This document shows, piece by piece, positions 53,580 to 64,000 of a stretch of DNA of 64,000 nucleotides. This DNA comes from Tricholoma matsutake (lineage: Eukaryota; Basidiomycota; Agaricomycetes; Agaricales; Tricholomataceae), in NCBI GenBank assembly GCA_026075535.2, contig AP026547.1, forward strand, positions 2,046,001 through 2,110,000, given 5' to 3'. The notes under the pieces were generated by a model. That model searched no databases. It was not told where the DNA came from and worked only from the letters and a program-made list of their open reading frames with translations. Position 1 is the first letter of the stretch, and the number at the start of each line of letters is the position of its first letter. The position numbers were made by a program, and so were the translations under genes.

Positions 53580-56500
53580 CTGCCTTATGAGACTGCCAAA
53601 TGTCCAGCGCTTCGCAATCCACGAGTTCGCGTTGGGGTAGCCATAGATCATCATTTCTGTGTAGCCAGCCCACTGCACCAGGTATTGAAACTGTGACCTC
53701 TTTTCCTCTCGTCAACGATCTTCTTGATCTGGTATTCTTCCATTCCGTCTTTGGTCAATACTGGTCCAGGTTGTTTGTGTTCTCAGGATGGAAACAGTGT
53801 TGCATCATTTTCGACATGTCATTTGAGTAGCGAGGCGTGGAAGCTTGGGAAGGTTTCAGGGGAGTTAGGTAGATGTAATGTGTAAGAGGAGGTCTCTGGG
53901 AATGCCTTTGTGACAGTGTAAGGACCATCCCATTGGGGGAAGAACTTGGCGACACGTGAGTTGTCTCTGGCCTTGTATTCCTGATGTCGGTGTAGTGTCG
54001 CGAGCATGACTTGATTGCCTATAGCATAGGCATCTTTGCAACCTCGAGATTTGTTCATGTAGAACGCCTGCAGTATTTTAGCACCCAATAAGGTGTCCTT
54101 AGCATCAGCGACATCAGCCTCAATTTGGGAGATAATACCCCGAGCAGCTATTCCATCTCCACTAGATTCCATGATGATCCCAGGAACCAAGGGAGGAATG
54201 ACACGCAGACTCCATCCCATGCGAATTTGGAAACCAGAGTACCCAGTGGATGTATTGATAGAGTTCATCATGTTGAACCAGATGGTAGGTAACATGCGTA
54301 CCCATCCCTTCTGGCTCCGTTCGACATGGAAACGGATGCATTGATTCAACGTCTTGTTCATTCATTCACTAGCACCATCTGTCTGAGGATGGTATGTGGT
54401 CAACATCTTTGGATGTACGCCTGTTAATTCATGGAGCACTTTCCAGAATTTGGACACGAAGAGCTTATCGCGGTTGCTGATCAATTCCAACGGCAACCCA
54501 TTTTTGCAGTACCACTCATTGAAGAAAATGAATGCTAACTCCGGTATGGTAATATTAGTCCGAGTGGGGATCAGTCAGATATCCAAACCCAGTCGGTCAG
54601 TTATGGTCAGGACACAATCGTAACCATTGTCTACAGGTAAAGGACCCACAAAGTCCAAACACACTGAGTCCCCCCTATTTTCAGGGATTGGGAGAGGGTG
54701 CAGCGGTCCTTTTGGCTTGGAAGTAGAACTTTTATTGCGTTGGCACTGTGGACAAGCTGGGACATAGGCGTTTTCAAGATCCCTGCGCATGTTCGGCCAG
54801 TAGTAACAATTGCAAATGCTTGCATAGGACTTATCAGCCCCGAAGTGGCCAAGCGTATCATGTGCAAGTCGGAAGAGATCTTTACGGAGCATTCCAAAGC
54901 GAGGGATCACAAGTCAGTCACCAATGTACCACAGGTCATTCTCATAACAGATATTAGGGATGCTTTCATCAGCCACAGAGAGTTTTTGGCAAAAATCATC
55001 ACTCTTGTATCCCAAGCGTATGTCACGCAAGAACGAATCATCTGCAGAGATTGACAAGATCATGTTACACGATTTTTCGACCTTCAACCAGTTGTCCCAC
55101 CATAAAATTGAGTCAGTGACATCCACATCTTTGGATACTTCCTCAAGTGGGTCTTTGGGTAAGCGGGAAAGAGCATCAGCGACTGTGTTATCTTCACCAT
55201 GAATGTAGTGAATAGTCATGTCAAATTGTGACAGATGTTCCATCCAACGGGCCTGTCATTGTGACAGGTCCTTTTGAGTATCAAAAATTTCCAGAGTTCT
55301 ATGATCCATGTACACCACAAACTGTGAGCCTTGAGCGCCACTTTTTTAGAGCGCGAATGATTGCCAGCATCTCTTTATTGTGTACCAGGTAATTTTTTTG
55401 AGCATCATTGAGTTGCATCGAATCAAATGCGACTGGCTGAGCTCCTTCCCAAGTGGGACCCCAGCTAAGTACTGCACCAGTGCACTTATCGCTGGCATCA
55501 CACATTATGAAGATTTTGTTATCACCAGGCATTGTATGATCAATTACTGTCAGGCATTCTCTGCTGACAACCAGACCTTTGATTGTTTCAAAGGCAATTT
55601 GGTGTTTGGCAGTCCAACTAGGGAAATGCTTCTTGCATTCCTTTGTAGTCAGAGGGGTCAAGGTCATCATGTGCTCTGCCAGGTTAGGGAGGAAAGCAGC
55701 GATGTAATGCACTAAGCCTAGGAAGCTCCACGTCTGTTGCAGAATTTGGTTTTGGCCAATTCAAGATGTTGTCCACTTTGGACGAGCAAGCTTCAATCCC
55801 CTCTTGAGAGATCCGGTGACCCAGGAAGATCAGTTCTGACAGGAAAAATTTTGACTTCCTAGGGTTGCAGTACAGCCGATCCCTGCGCAGGGCATTCATA
55901 ACTTGCTTGATGTGTTCAGCATGTTCCACCAGAGTGTTCAAGTAGATCACAATGTCATCAAGGTAAATGTGACAAAAATTCCCCAGGAAAGGGCGTAAGC
56001 AAGCTGTAACACATCGCTGATGGACAGGAGGAGAATTACAAAGGCCTTGGGGCATCACAACCCATTTGTACAGCCCCAATGGTGTTGTGACTGTGGTGAG
56101 GTGGATGCTTTCAGGATCCATCTTTGTGTGGAAGAAACTGTGGGTCATGTCTAGTTTGCTCCAAATCTTGCCACATCCTGCATCTGTGAGGATATCATCA
56201 ATGCAAGGCAGAGGGTGAGAGTCAGTGATGGTGTTTGAGTTCAGTTGATGGTAGTCATTGACCCAATGCAGGAGGGCTGTAATATCTGCCTTAGGAACTA
56301 GGAAAGCAGGCAACACATGTTCCGATGAGGATGACTGAATGCGACCAGCTTCCAAGTGTCGTTGAATGAGAGTACTCCAAGCTTCACAGAACTTCCGCAG
56401 GCAAGAGTAGCTTTGTGTTGTAATTGTTTTATTTGCATCTTTTAATTTAATTTTACACTGAACAGTATCTGGCATTTTGTCCACATGTGGGATTGGTTTG

Positions 56501-57962
56501 AAAATGTCGGCGTATGTTTCATGAATTTCGCCGTTAAGTTTTTCCAAATGTTCAACAGCCGCCAATTGTTCTATATGTCCATGAATTGCAGCGATGACAT
56601 CGATACCACTTACAGTTTCACATTGTGCATCAATTAACAGTTGGCATACTGTGCACATTTCTTTCAGTTCTTTCAGCAAAAGTTTTTGGTTTGAGACATT
56701 CGTCGAGATGACTTCTCATAATTTCACAATAGGTTTATGTACAGGTGGGGTGACAGTGTGCAGTAGGTCAAAATTCAAAGTAGTATCTATCACCGAACCA
56801 TTACAGATGTTTACCGTGATGTTGTTATGGTACAGAAAAGGAAGTCCAAGGATTATTGGATGGCACAAACTAGGCACATGAACAGTCCAAGAAGAATACC
56901 AATCATTATGGTCATGCAATTTGAGTTTCACCCAATGGGTAAGTGAAATTTGAGGAGTCATATTTGAGCCATTGAAAAAGGCGCCAGAGACAGGAAATGG
57001 TCGATGAAGTAAGCATAAAGGCAATTGCAAGCGAGAGACGAGGCTTTGATCAATTAGAACTGGACCAGAGCCATGGTCAATTAAGGCTTCAACAGGTGTA
57101 CGAGAGAGAGAGGAAGGATCATGACTTTCGATCGCACATTTCAAAACAAGGTGGGGCAGGAAGAAAGGTATGTGTGTGCTTACTGAGTCATTGGAGTCAC
57201 GAGACAGGTCACTATCCCCCCCACCTAGAATCGACGAATCATTTGGTGGGCAGACAGATGCGACAGGGTAAGCAGACATACCCAGCACTGCCGCAACAGG
57301 CAGCACAGGAGGAGCCATCATTGGTTGTGCAGGTTGAGAAGAATACATGATGTTCGAGGATGAGGACATCTTGGCCACAGAAGCAATAGATGATGGATGG
57401 GATCAGCAGTGGAGGTAACTTTACATGTTTTCTAGCTTTGTTTACAGAGGCCATCATGCGTTTGACATATCCATCGCCACTTGGAAACTTGCAAGGATGT
57501 CCATCTGGTAAGAGAAAGCTGCAACATTTTTTACAACTGTTGTGGTTCTCCAGATAAAGCCTTTCACGGTCCGTAAGTTTAGGGGGACACGACGATGATG
57601 ATGAGGAAGGCGTCGATTGTATACAGGATGAAGTAGTTGGTTGGGAACGGGCATGGGGGGGGGGGCAATGAGAGGAATCAGACAGCCCAACTGCAGAGCT
57701 TGAGCATTTCAGGCTGTGTGCTGCTTCCTCAGCATCATGTCTATGAGCATTGTGGTCTTCGAAGAGCTTCTGATCGAGTTTGGTGAGTGTATCAATGAAA
57801 GATTGTAGTTTGGATTTGGCTTTGAGTGCAGTGGTACTAGCTTTGATGATTGCCACAATCACGGCATCCTCAGGTCCATCAGTCGGCTTTGCCAGCCTCG
57901 GGCATCAATTTTGCGTGATCGAGGATGGGAAGAGCAAGTTCGGCGAGGATGGACATGTTTGT
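53580..57962 (-). pseudogene. Second chromovirus (Ty3/Gypsy) gag-pol, minus strand
   Basis: From ATG 57962 (MSILAELALPILDHAK), gag has LTDRERLYLENHNSCKKC and a Cys-rich C-terminus. Protease-like EALIDHGSGPVLID lies near 57080. Reverse transcriptase carries AFLVPKADITALLHWVNDYH, SKLDMTHSFFHTKMD, MPQGLCNSPP and the active site HIYLDDIVIYLN. RNase H carries IFIMCDASDKCTGAVLS and DVTDSILWWDNWL. Integrase has LAHDTLGHFGADKSYASICN...CPQCQRNK and VCLDFVGPLPVDNGYD, then ELISNRDKLFVSKFW and QTDGASE. A frameshifted chromodomain (EYQIKKIVDERKRG, QYLVQWAGY, DDLWLPQRELVDCEAL) ends at about 53585. In-frame TGA codons where Arg is expected lie before QARWMEHL, LIPTRTN, MNKTLNQ and EVISTNV. Confidence 0.9.
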
Positions 57963-58105
57963 TGAGGAGGTGGATGAAAGAGATCGAATGGAAAGAGAAA
58001 GGTTCAAACCACGACACATCTTAAATCAATGATCAACAATGTCACATGACCCGGTTACTTTGGCTCGACTGACCAGGATGGTCAGAATTTCAGTAAGGGG
58101 GAGGA

Positions 58106-59242
58106 TGATAGGTCGTCTTCTCGGCTCAAGGACCGATTCACCACTTTAGCATCATTCTAATCACATTGGCTAACTCCTACGATGTCCCAGACGCAGCACG
58201 ACACACTCTATCAATCGCAATATCATATCGACCGCGTTGAAACATCACCAGCGACATCAATAGTATCAAAAGACCACATCGCACAACCTTAGGACTACCC
58301 CGAAAGTCCCTAAGATTCCCCTACATGACCACCAAACATCCCCGACCAACTTCGAACAAGCCACAACCGCGATATTGAGAAACTACGAGCGACATCGGGC
58401 GCCACCTTTGTTATCTAAATGGTGGAAGACCATGCACTAGGACATATTCCAACTCGTGCTCAAACCTGCTGATCATAGGTCAGCTTCATTCCAAGTCCCT
58501 ATTGCACACAGAACCCGCTGGACGCATTATTGCGAGACTTAGTGCAGTTTATACACAAAGGACAGTCTCTTTTAGTTCTTTCCCTTTATTACTCTTTCAT
58601 CATATGATATATATATCTTTCTTGTTCGGATTCCAGTCTCCTTTATGGCCTTGTGCCTTAACTCATATCTTTTGCCTCATGTTCTACACATGTTTCTCAT
58701 TCCATTTTAGGAAGTTTCTTTAAAACATATAAAACTCTGTAGTATCTACTTGGAAACAATAAGAAATTGTCTTCACATATCGTCTCGTATACAGTTCTAA
58801 GCATCCGATCAACTTCCTAGAAACAATCTAAGTCTCTACGGGTTTTCTCGATCAACGAGAAACCTCTGCAATCGTCGCATCCTCGATCCTCTCGTCATTA
58901 GCTCTAGTAACCCTTCCAACACTTCATAGACATTTACCGCACCCTTTGTATACTATCGACCTATCGAAAGGTCCCCAGAACTCACATATCGACCATCGAC
59001 GATAAACTCATTCGCCGTCGATCTTGTCGATCGCCCTCGATATTGATCAATACTTGATCAGACCATGCCAAACGCTTTCGTCTCTCATAACACTACCTTC
59101 ACAACTAGTGTTAACTAGTAATCTTCTCATAGGTTTGACCACAAACATTCGGAACGTCTCGCAACCTTCCTCTGACTCGTCGCAAACATCATTGATTGCC
59201 TTATCGGCAGTTCTGGTGGTTTTCCTGGGTTGAGCATCATCA
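58106..59242 (+). mobile_element. LTR-like block, copy 3
   Basis: Begins TGATAGGTCGTCTTCTCGG and ends GTTGAGCATCATCA, matching copy 1 at both ends. Shared internal parts include ATTCTAATCACATTGG, GGTGGAA.ACCATG, GCTCAAACCTGCTGAT, ACAGAACCCGCTGGA, TACACAAAGGACAGTC and GATTCCAGTCTCCTTT. A purine run AAGGGGGAGGA (58095-58105) sits just before it, like the polypurine tract of a plus-strand element. Yet the neighbouring chromovirus body lies on minus and has a different LTR at its other end. It is probably a solo LTR that replaced or interrupted that element's 5' LTR. No 5-bp duplication was seen. Confidence 0.6.
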
Positions 59243-59677
59243 GCGTTGAACTTCAAATTTTGATGACCCATCAGGGGCTCTGACCCTATGTCCCTTGACT
59301 CTCCTCGAACCTTCTTCCACCACGACAGCAACATAGGCATCAGACAAAGACACAGAGCCTTGTCTACTATCAGGACTATCCACTGTCATCCCTGAACATG
59401 TGATTTTGCCAATACTGTCTGCTCTCAGCTGCACTGAACCACTCACCATGGGTGCAATATTGAAAATCTTGGATGAAAGAGACAGATTAGGAACAGCGAG
59501 AGAGCAGAACACTAGCTATTGTGCACAGCGGGTGGAGGTTGAGAAAAGCTCGAAGCACCAATCACATGACTCGACCGTGTCAGAATTCTACTCTGCAAAA
59601 CATCTGTACACTATGCTCGCACCTCTCTTGTCTACCTCCACAGTCACAGCTGGCTTTGTTCTCGCTGCTGTTGCCAG
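59243..59677. other. Spacer with unassigned open frames
   Basis: A 90-codon frame on minus (59240-59512) and frames on plus overlap here without a recognisable domain. No call. Confidence 0.3.
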
Positions 59678-59815
59678 TCCATGCCACCATTGCCAGTCCA
59701 TGCCACCATTGCCAGTCCATGCCACCATTGCCAGTCCATGCCACCATTGCCAGTCCATGCCACCATTGCCAGTCCATGCCACCATTGCCAGTCCATGCCA
59801 CCATTGCCAGTCCAT
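59678..59815. repeat. 19-bp minisatellite, about seven copies
   Basis: Perfect head-to-tail copies of CCATGCCACCATTGCCAGT. As 19 is not a multiple of three, each frame cycles through all three readings every 57 bp. It nevertheless stays open in several frames on both strands (HATIASPCHHCQSMPPLPV on plus). Confidence 0.92.
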
Positions 59816-59863
59816 GCTGTCATCACCGGTATGCCTCGCCCTCTGGTCCTTGCGCGTCGTGGC

Positions 59864-60419
59864 TAGTGATGCCACGGCTCAGCTCGGCTTGCCCGCGGTG
59901 CAGCTCAGGCACTTGAGCCGATCAAAATGGTGCTGAGTCGCCCTGAGCGGCTCTGAGCTGGCTAAGCCGAGTGAGATTGCCCAAAGTTGTGGGCTTGCAA
60001 TCCGAGTTGTATTTATGCCTCAGTTATGTATTTTAACGGTCAAATAGGTTGTGTAGACTATTATTACAAAAGAAACAAGTCATACTATTGGGTTTTGCAC
60101 AGATCAGTATCTTTGATGAGATTATTTGGCTATGTTTATCTCCTTGTACCTATTACAAAACATGCTCGAGAGATGGCTCTGGGGAGTAGGGTATGACAAC
60201 ATGCATTCAAAATGGCAGTAAGGACTCCTACAGAGTGTTTTATAGTGTTTTAAGAACATTTAAAGCCCTCCAGTCGCTCTGAATTTGAGGCAACTTAGGG
60301 CATGGCTTGAGCGGCTCTGGGTGGCTCTGAGCTGTGAGCCGATTTATCGGCACAGCTGGCCCAAAATAGCGGCTCAGCTCAACGGCTCGCGGCTCCGAGC
60401 CGCGCCGTTGGCAACACTA
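59864..60419. mobile_element. hAT-type MITE, GC-rich
   Basis: 556 bp with ends TAGTGATGCCA and (complement) TAGTGTTGCCA. The outer 11 bp differ at one base and are followed by AACGGC/ACGGC and CTCGG words. Target octamers GTCGTGGC (59856-59863) and GTCGCGGC (60420-60427) differ at one base. Arms are rich in GAGCCG/CGGCTC words (GAGCGGCTCTG, GGCTCGCGGCTCC) in inverted arrangement. No transposase. The same terminal sequence occurs alone at 17217. Confidence 0.85.
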
Positions 60420-60454
60420 GTCGCGGCTTCTGCTGCATCCGTCCCGTAGGCTTG

Positions 60455-60751
60455 TCACCGTGTGATTATACTTTGACCTAACTGTTCCAATATATCGCCT
60501 TCGGCCAACGAAGCTGGATCATGCGACGATTGGAACAATGAATCTTCGAAATCTCGTAGCAGCCGGATTGTTGAGTTGAACGACCTGAACTCCGCGAAAG
60601 GGCTACGTAAAGGTTGAATAATGTGAGTACCCGTCGGGGGTGTTCCGATATCAACAAGAACATATGACAACGTTTGACCCTGCGCCCGATAATCCGTGAA
60701 AGCATATGGGGTTGTCATAGGGAATTGTCTTCGTCGTACATTAAGGTACAA
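60455..60751 (-). pseudogene. Helitron-type PIF1-like helicase C-terminal fragment
   Basis: On minus the frame reads RRRQFPMTTPYAFTDYRAQG, QTLSYVLVDIGTPP. After a frame change it gives LTLFNLYVALSRSSGR, and in the first frame again TIRLLRDFEDSLF...HDPASL. The AFTDYRAQGQT and NLYVALSRS blocks are the C-terminal helicase motifs of the PIF1-like helicases found in basidiomycete Helitrons. Only this last part is present, with frame changes. The hAT MITE at 59864-60419 lies just downstream. No Rep domain or Helitron hairpin end was identified. Confidence 0.75.
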
Positions 60752-61072
60752 TTGTTTTCCATCCTCGATTTTTTTTTAACGCAGTATGTCGTCGTCGCTG
60801 CAACGTCGCTGGTTCAGGTATAACACCAACCGGTAACCCTTCTAGACCCGTTACCCTTCTTCGTTGTAACCTCACAAGCACATACACGGGAATATGCTGG
60901 AGATAAACAATTGGTTAAGGTGCTGGAAATATTATAAACGAGAGAACGTCAAGAAATTATGTTGCGATGATAAATATGATTTCGAGAGACCTCATCGCAA
61001 GCTTCCAATTATGCCTAAAAGACGAACTTGACCTACCATCAGCTGTAAGTGTGAGCTCCGTCATAGAAGAAT
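60752..61072. other. Spacer
   Basis: About 320 bp between the helicase fragment and the BTB gene 3' end. Nothing recognisable. Confidence 0.4.
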
Positions 61073-62110
61073 TCAACTAGCACGTACATTTGCTACAGCC
61101 TCATCAACCTGGGTTGCAAGGTATTCCAGATATTTTGTAAAAGCTCGTCGAGCTATGCCCCGACAATCGTCACAGCAAGATAAAATGGCTTCCTTAATTG
61201 GTCCCTGGAAATTAGAGCGCAGAGAGTCTCCGCAAGGATGGCATCTCAGTGCGCTCTGTACTTTCCCTAGGAATATTTGCCAGTACAAGGATGATCCAAC
61301 GTAATCCAGTTCGACATTAATCCAGTTCCGACTGCATTTATTATTGTGACAGTCATCTGATTTATACCATCGTGCATTTCTCCATTCGGGAGGGATTGGG
61401 TGAGTGGGATGGGAGACGCACCCCAAAGCCACGTTTCGACAATCGCCATGGTATTTCAGCAGACGAAGAAGGCCCGCGCATGGAAGTTCTTCGAAGCCCT
61501 CAATGCGGAGGTCAGCGGCGGAATATACAGGCTCCAGACCAGTCAGAGGGATGCTCAGAGTATGCCAAGCGGCGCATTTTGCCACTTTCTCTAGCATATA
61601 TCGATAGGCCAGCAAAAATACTCGGAGAGGACGAATTCTGAGATTCGCAGCGGCCATGAGCGCATCCTGTACCTGCCCTCTTATGTCCAATAACTCGTAC
61701 TCTAGGACCATGTCCATTATTGAGTCGAGGTCACCGAACGTGCTCTTCGCGACTTCGCAAGCCAAGATCCAAGCCCTCAGAGCCTTTACTACCCGCTTCT
61801 TTATTTCCACTAGTTCATACTTACGTGCCATCTCCAACATCGAGACAATTGCGCTCAACGAATGAAGAGGGGGGTCTGCCCCTGGTAGCATGAAGCGCAA
61901 TAGGGTATCCAGTTGAGATCGGTTTTCGGTGACTGTCATAACAGGCACATCATCTTCTACAGCATCGTCATGCGTGTGAGGCATTCCTAGCAAGCCCTCT
62001 AGAAGGGGACTCGTTCTAGCCAGGAATCCTTTATCGACTCGAAAGTCGACATCGTCACAAGATCGGAGGATAAAATTAGCAGTGAGATCATCGAATGGTG
62101 GGTCTGCCAT
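61073..62110 (-). CDS. BTB/POZ domain protein
   Basis: A single-exon reading frame of 345 residues from ATG 62110. The first 110 residues have the BTB pattern: LTANFILRSCDDVDFRVDKG, FLARTSPLLEGLLGMP, then a short acidic loop, VMTVTENRSQLDTLLRFMLP and a following helix LEMARKYELVEIKKRVV. The rest is helical, with a Cys/His-rich stretch near residues 225-320 (CSRNWINV, LRCHPCGDSL, LSCCDDCRG). Agaricomycetes carry large families of such BTB proteins. BTB domains dimerise and can recruit Cullin-3 ligases, but no substrate or partner can be named. Intact and CpG-rich, so probably functional. Confidence 0.88.
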   Translation of the reverse strand: MADPPFDDLTANFILRSCDDVDFRVDKGFLARTSPLLEGLLGMPHTHDDAVEDDVPVMTVTENRSQLDTLLRFMLPGADPPLHSLSAIVSMLEMARKYELVEIKKRVVKALRAWILACEVAKSTFGDLDSIMDMVLEYELLDIRGQVQDALMAAANLRIRPLRVFLLAYRYMLEKVAKCAAWHTLSIPLTGLEPVYSAADLRIEGFEELPCAGLLRLLKYHGDCRNVALGCVSHPTHPIPPEWRNARWYKSDDCHNNKCSRNWINVELDYVGSSLYWQIFLGKVQSALRCHPCGDSLRSNFQGPIKEAILSCCDDCRGIARRAFTKYLEYLATQVDEAVANVRAS

Positions 62111-62476
62111 AGGTGCCAGGTTGATGTGGGTCTGGAGATGTCTAGATGGTCGACAACTGCGAGTGGAATACTGTAGAGGAAAATCTTAAACTTGACCGTG
62201 GCTAACTGTACAATCCTCACTCGTTGAGTATGATTCAATAGAACATGGGGGCGCTCACTGGCTTGACTGGGTTATCTTGGTGTGGGCGGAGAAGTTAGTA
62301 CAGTTTTGGGAGGTGTGCGAAGTGATCCAAGGCGCTCGCATTTCGCTTACTAACTTACTAACTTAGAGGGTGGTCGGCAACCCCAAACTGAGAATTTTTC
62401 CCATGTATTCTGGCTGCATTGCCGAGCAGCCGGATTGGTCATTTTGTGACACATGTGTGACACCACAATCCTCACC
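62111..62476. promoter_or_regulatory. Divergent promoter region of BTB and SANT genes
   Basis: 366 bp between the minus-strand BTB start (62110) and the plus-strand start at 62477. It contains a short ACTTACTAACTTACTAACTTA run at about 62348-62365. No defined element can be named. Confidence 0.4.
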
Positions 62477-63785
62477 ATGCAAACTCGTAGCGCCTCGCGA
62501 AGCCCCAGCAATGAAGCCCCACTGCTGCCACCTGCTAATCGTGGTCGTAAAGTAGTTAATCCCACAACTGACCCTGCCAGGAAACCTGCAGAAAAGTGTC
62601 ACTGGACGCCTGCAGAAGAAGAGTGCTTAATCTCGTTTCTTGTGTCTAAGAAGTCTGAGGCTGGCGACGGTGGATCTTTCAAGCCGGTTACATGGACTGC
62701 TGCTGTCCAGGAGATGGTGAAGATCCCTCCTGTTAAGGGTCTTGCCAAGAATTCAACTGTGTGTTCCTCAAAATATGGCCGTGTATGTACTAATCTCTGC
62801 CGATCGCCACTCACTAAGCATTTGGCAGCTCCGTACTCAATACAATATAGTTACCACTCTGAAAGGCCTTTCTGGGATAGGATGCAAGTATACCACAGAG
62901 TTGGGGATGAATATTGGTGTTGCAGAGCAGTCAGTGTGGAAGGAGTACATAATGGTGCGTTTCATAATTAATTACTATCCAGAATCTGATAAAAATTGAT
63001 AGAAACATCCTGCAAGTGCTGTATTCACACACAAGGGTTTCACGCTCTATGATCTTATGTCCCCACTCATGCCCAGCCTTGTGAAGGGCCGTAGTGTCTA
63101 TCGACCTGGACAAGGAACTCACGGCGCCACAAACACGACACTCAGCGCACTCCCTCAAGATCCACCTGACGATAATGCTCTTGGCATCGACGACCCCCTC
63201 GAGAGACATGGAGATGGTATCCCTAGTGACAGATCTAATGGGGGGCATGCCTCTGATGGTGATCACGCCCCCCCACCACCATCGTCAGCATATCCATCTT
63301 CATTGCTGATCTCTCCTCCTTTGCCCCTCCACACTGATTCAGCAACCACCCCTGACCCTCATTCTACCACATCTGCTTCCCAAACAGCTACTACCACAGC
63401 GTCTACATTGTCTAAACATAAACAGTCCACGCTTAGTGCGTCACTATTGATGAGCAGCAAAAAGCAGCGCATGGCTGTAACTGGTGCCATTGCATTGAAC
63501 GGCATCAAGGAATCTCTTGATAGCTTCAACAGTACGATTGAGCACAGCCTCCTAATGCAGCCGGACCGCATGCATTCTGACACTTCACCCGAGCGTTGGG
63601 CCAAAGCAATGGATCTTTTTCAAGAGCAGGAGTCTTATTTAAGTGATGATTGTATGGTTGCATTTATTGATCTGTTCAGAGTAGATTCTGCTGCTGCAGA
63701 TGCCTACATTGCACTGAAGCGGGATGGTCTGAGGAAGGCATGGGTTCAGAGGCAGATGAAAGACCTAGGGTTTCCTTTGATTTAG
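62477..63785 (+). CDS. Myb/SANT-like DNA-binding protein (Harbinger-associated type)
   Basis: Three exons, 62477-62782, 62829-62954 and 63003-63785, with introns of 46 and 48 nt, all phase 0, give 404 residues. The N-terminal domain reads CHWTPAEEECLISFLVSKKS, GGSFKPVTWTAAVQEM, CSSKYGRLRTQYNIVTTLKG and EQSVWKEYIMKHPASAVFTH, then KGFTLYDLMSPLMP: the tryptophan-spaced Myb/SANT-like fold. A long Ser/Thr/Pro/Asp linker follows, then a conserved-looking C-terminal helix block (RWAKAMDLFQEQESYL...). In fungi such proteins are the second gene of PIF/Harbinger transposons, where they help bring the transposase to DNA. No Harbinger transposase lies in the window, but the sequence ends soon after. The start at 62477 is chosen by position; an in-frame ATG lies eight codons upstream. 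Confidence 0.78.
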
Positions 63786-64000
63786 AAGGAATGTCTTGCT
63801 AATCTTGTTTCAATTGACTGTAGCCATTATGTTGTATTTCTCCGTATTCCTTGCATGATGTACTGTACATGTATAGTACAATGCCATGTACCTTTCAGAT
63901 TTCAACACCTGTGACACCATGAGGACAATATCATCCAGTACATGCTAGTTTTCTCCCCTTGCCTCAAGGACCTGTTGATATTGGATCCACATACATTCTG
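63786..64000. other. 3' flank of the SANT-like gene
   Basis: AT-rich, no gene seen. A short inverted match GTACTGTACATGTATAGTAC-type stretch lies at about 63861-63880. The window ends here. Confidence 0.35.

Noticed and set aside
58080..58110. Polypurine tract of a plus-strand element ending at 58106
   Set aside because: The adjoining coding region is on minus and starts its gag nearby, so no plus-strand element body exists here.
59580..59936. Frames of 60-178 codons around the 19-bp array
   Set aside because: Products of the repeat; no domain, start context or splice signals.

Overview
The window reads as nuclear DNA of an agaricomycete (mushroom-type) basidiomycete. The evidence is an intron-split histone H4, spliceosomal introns of about 46-67 nt with GT/AG borders, a KDZ transposon with a CxC2-type cysteine cluster, chromovirus (Gypsy) and Copia retroelements, a NACHT NTPase of the agaricomycete type, and two indoleamine 2,3-dioxygenase genes. 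There are no bacterial-type operons. About three quarters of the window is transposon-derived and decayed. The genes that look intact sit in three CpG-richer islands: about 11.4-17.1 kb, 46.3-51.6 kb and 60.4-64 kb.

Layout. 1-3.4 kb: relics of a Ulp1-type protease and a DDE_1 transposase. 4.06-4.54 kb: a hAT-type MITE with perfect 8-bp target duplications. 4.5-5.3 kb: a minus-strand relic of a transposase helix-turn-helix. 5.58-8.33 kb: a non-autonomous hAT-type element with a second one (6.23-7.49 kb) nested inside. 8.95-9.72 kb: a 72-bp minisatellite. 10.2-11.9 kb: a NACHT NTPase gene broken by two TGA codons. 13.35-14.76 kb: a ten-exon secreted class 3 lipase. 15.2-15.7 kb: histone H4. 16.5-17.1 kb: a MITE with long inverted repeats. 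17.4-26.5 kb: a KDZ element with the transposase on minus and a divergent partner gene on plus that carries a 21-bp minisatellite. 27.0-27.3 kb: a 30-bp minisatellite.

28-41.6 kb is a nested retroelement stack. A Copia element is split by a complete chromovirus (28339-35710, 402-bp LTRs, 5-bp target duplication), by a 2.2-kb insert holding tRNA-like modules and a row of hairpins, and by an LTR-like block. The chromovirus is itself split by another copy of that LTR-like block. 42.1-46.9 kb: an element with long inverted repeats and a MULE-like transposase relic. 47.3-51.5 kb: two head-to-head indoleamine 2,3-dioxygenase genes (tryptophan to N-formylkynurenine). 53.0-58.0 kb: a second chromovirus on minus. 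58.1-59.2 kb: a third LTR-like block. 59.9-60.4 kb: a hAT MITE. 60.5-60.75 kb: a Helitron-type helicase scrap. 61.1-62.1 kb: a BTB/POZ protein. 62.5-63.8 kb: a Myb/SANT-like protein of the Harbinger-associated type.

Main observation: in the transposons and in the NACHT gene, nearly every in-frame stop I could place is TGA where the reading frame expects arginine (CGA). This is the mark of C-to-T change at CpG. CpG content rises along the NACHT gene from its 3' end, which faces the transposons, to its 5' end, which faces the gene island. That looks like a methylation boundary fossilised inside one gene. All coordinates were read by eye; splice sites and repeat borders are inferences unless a target duplication is stated.
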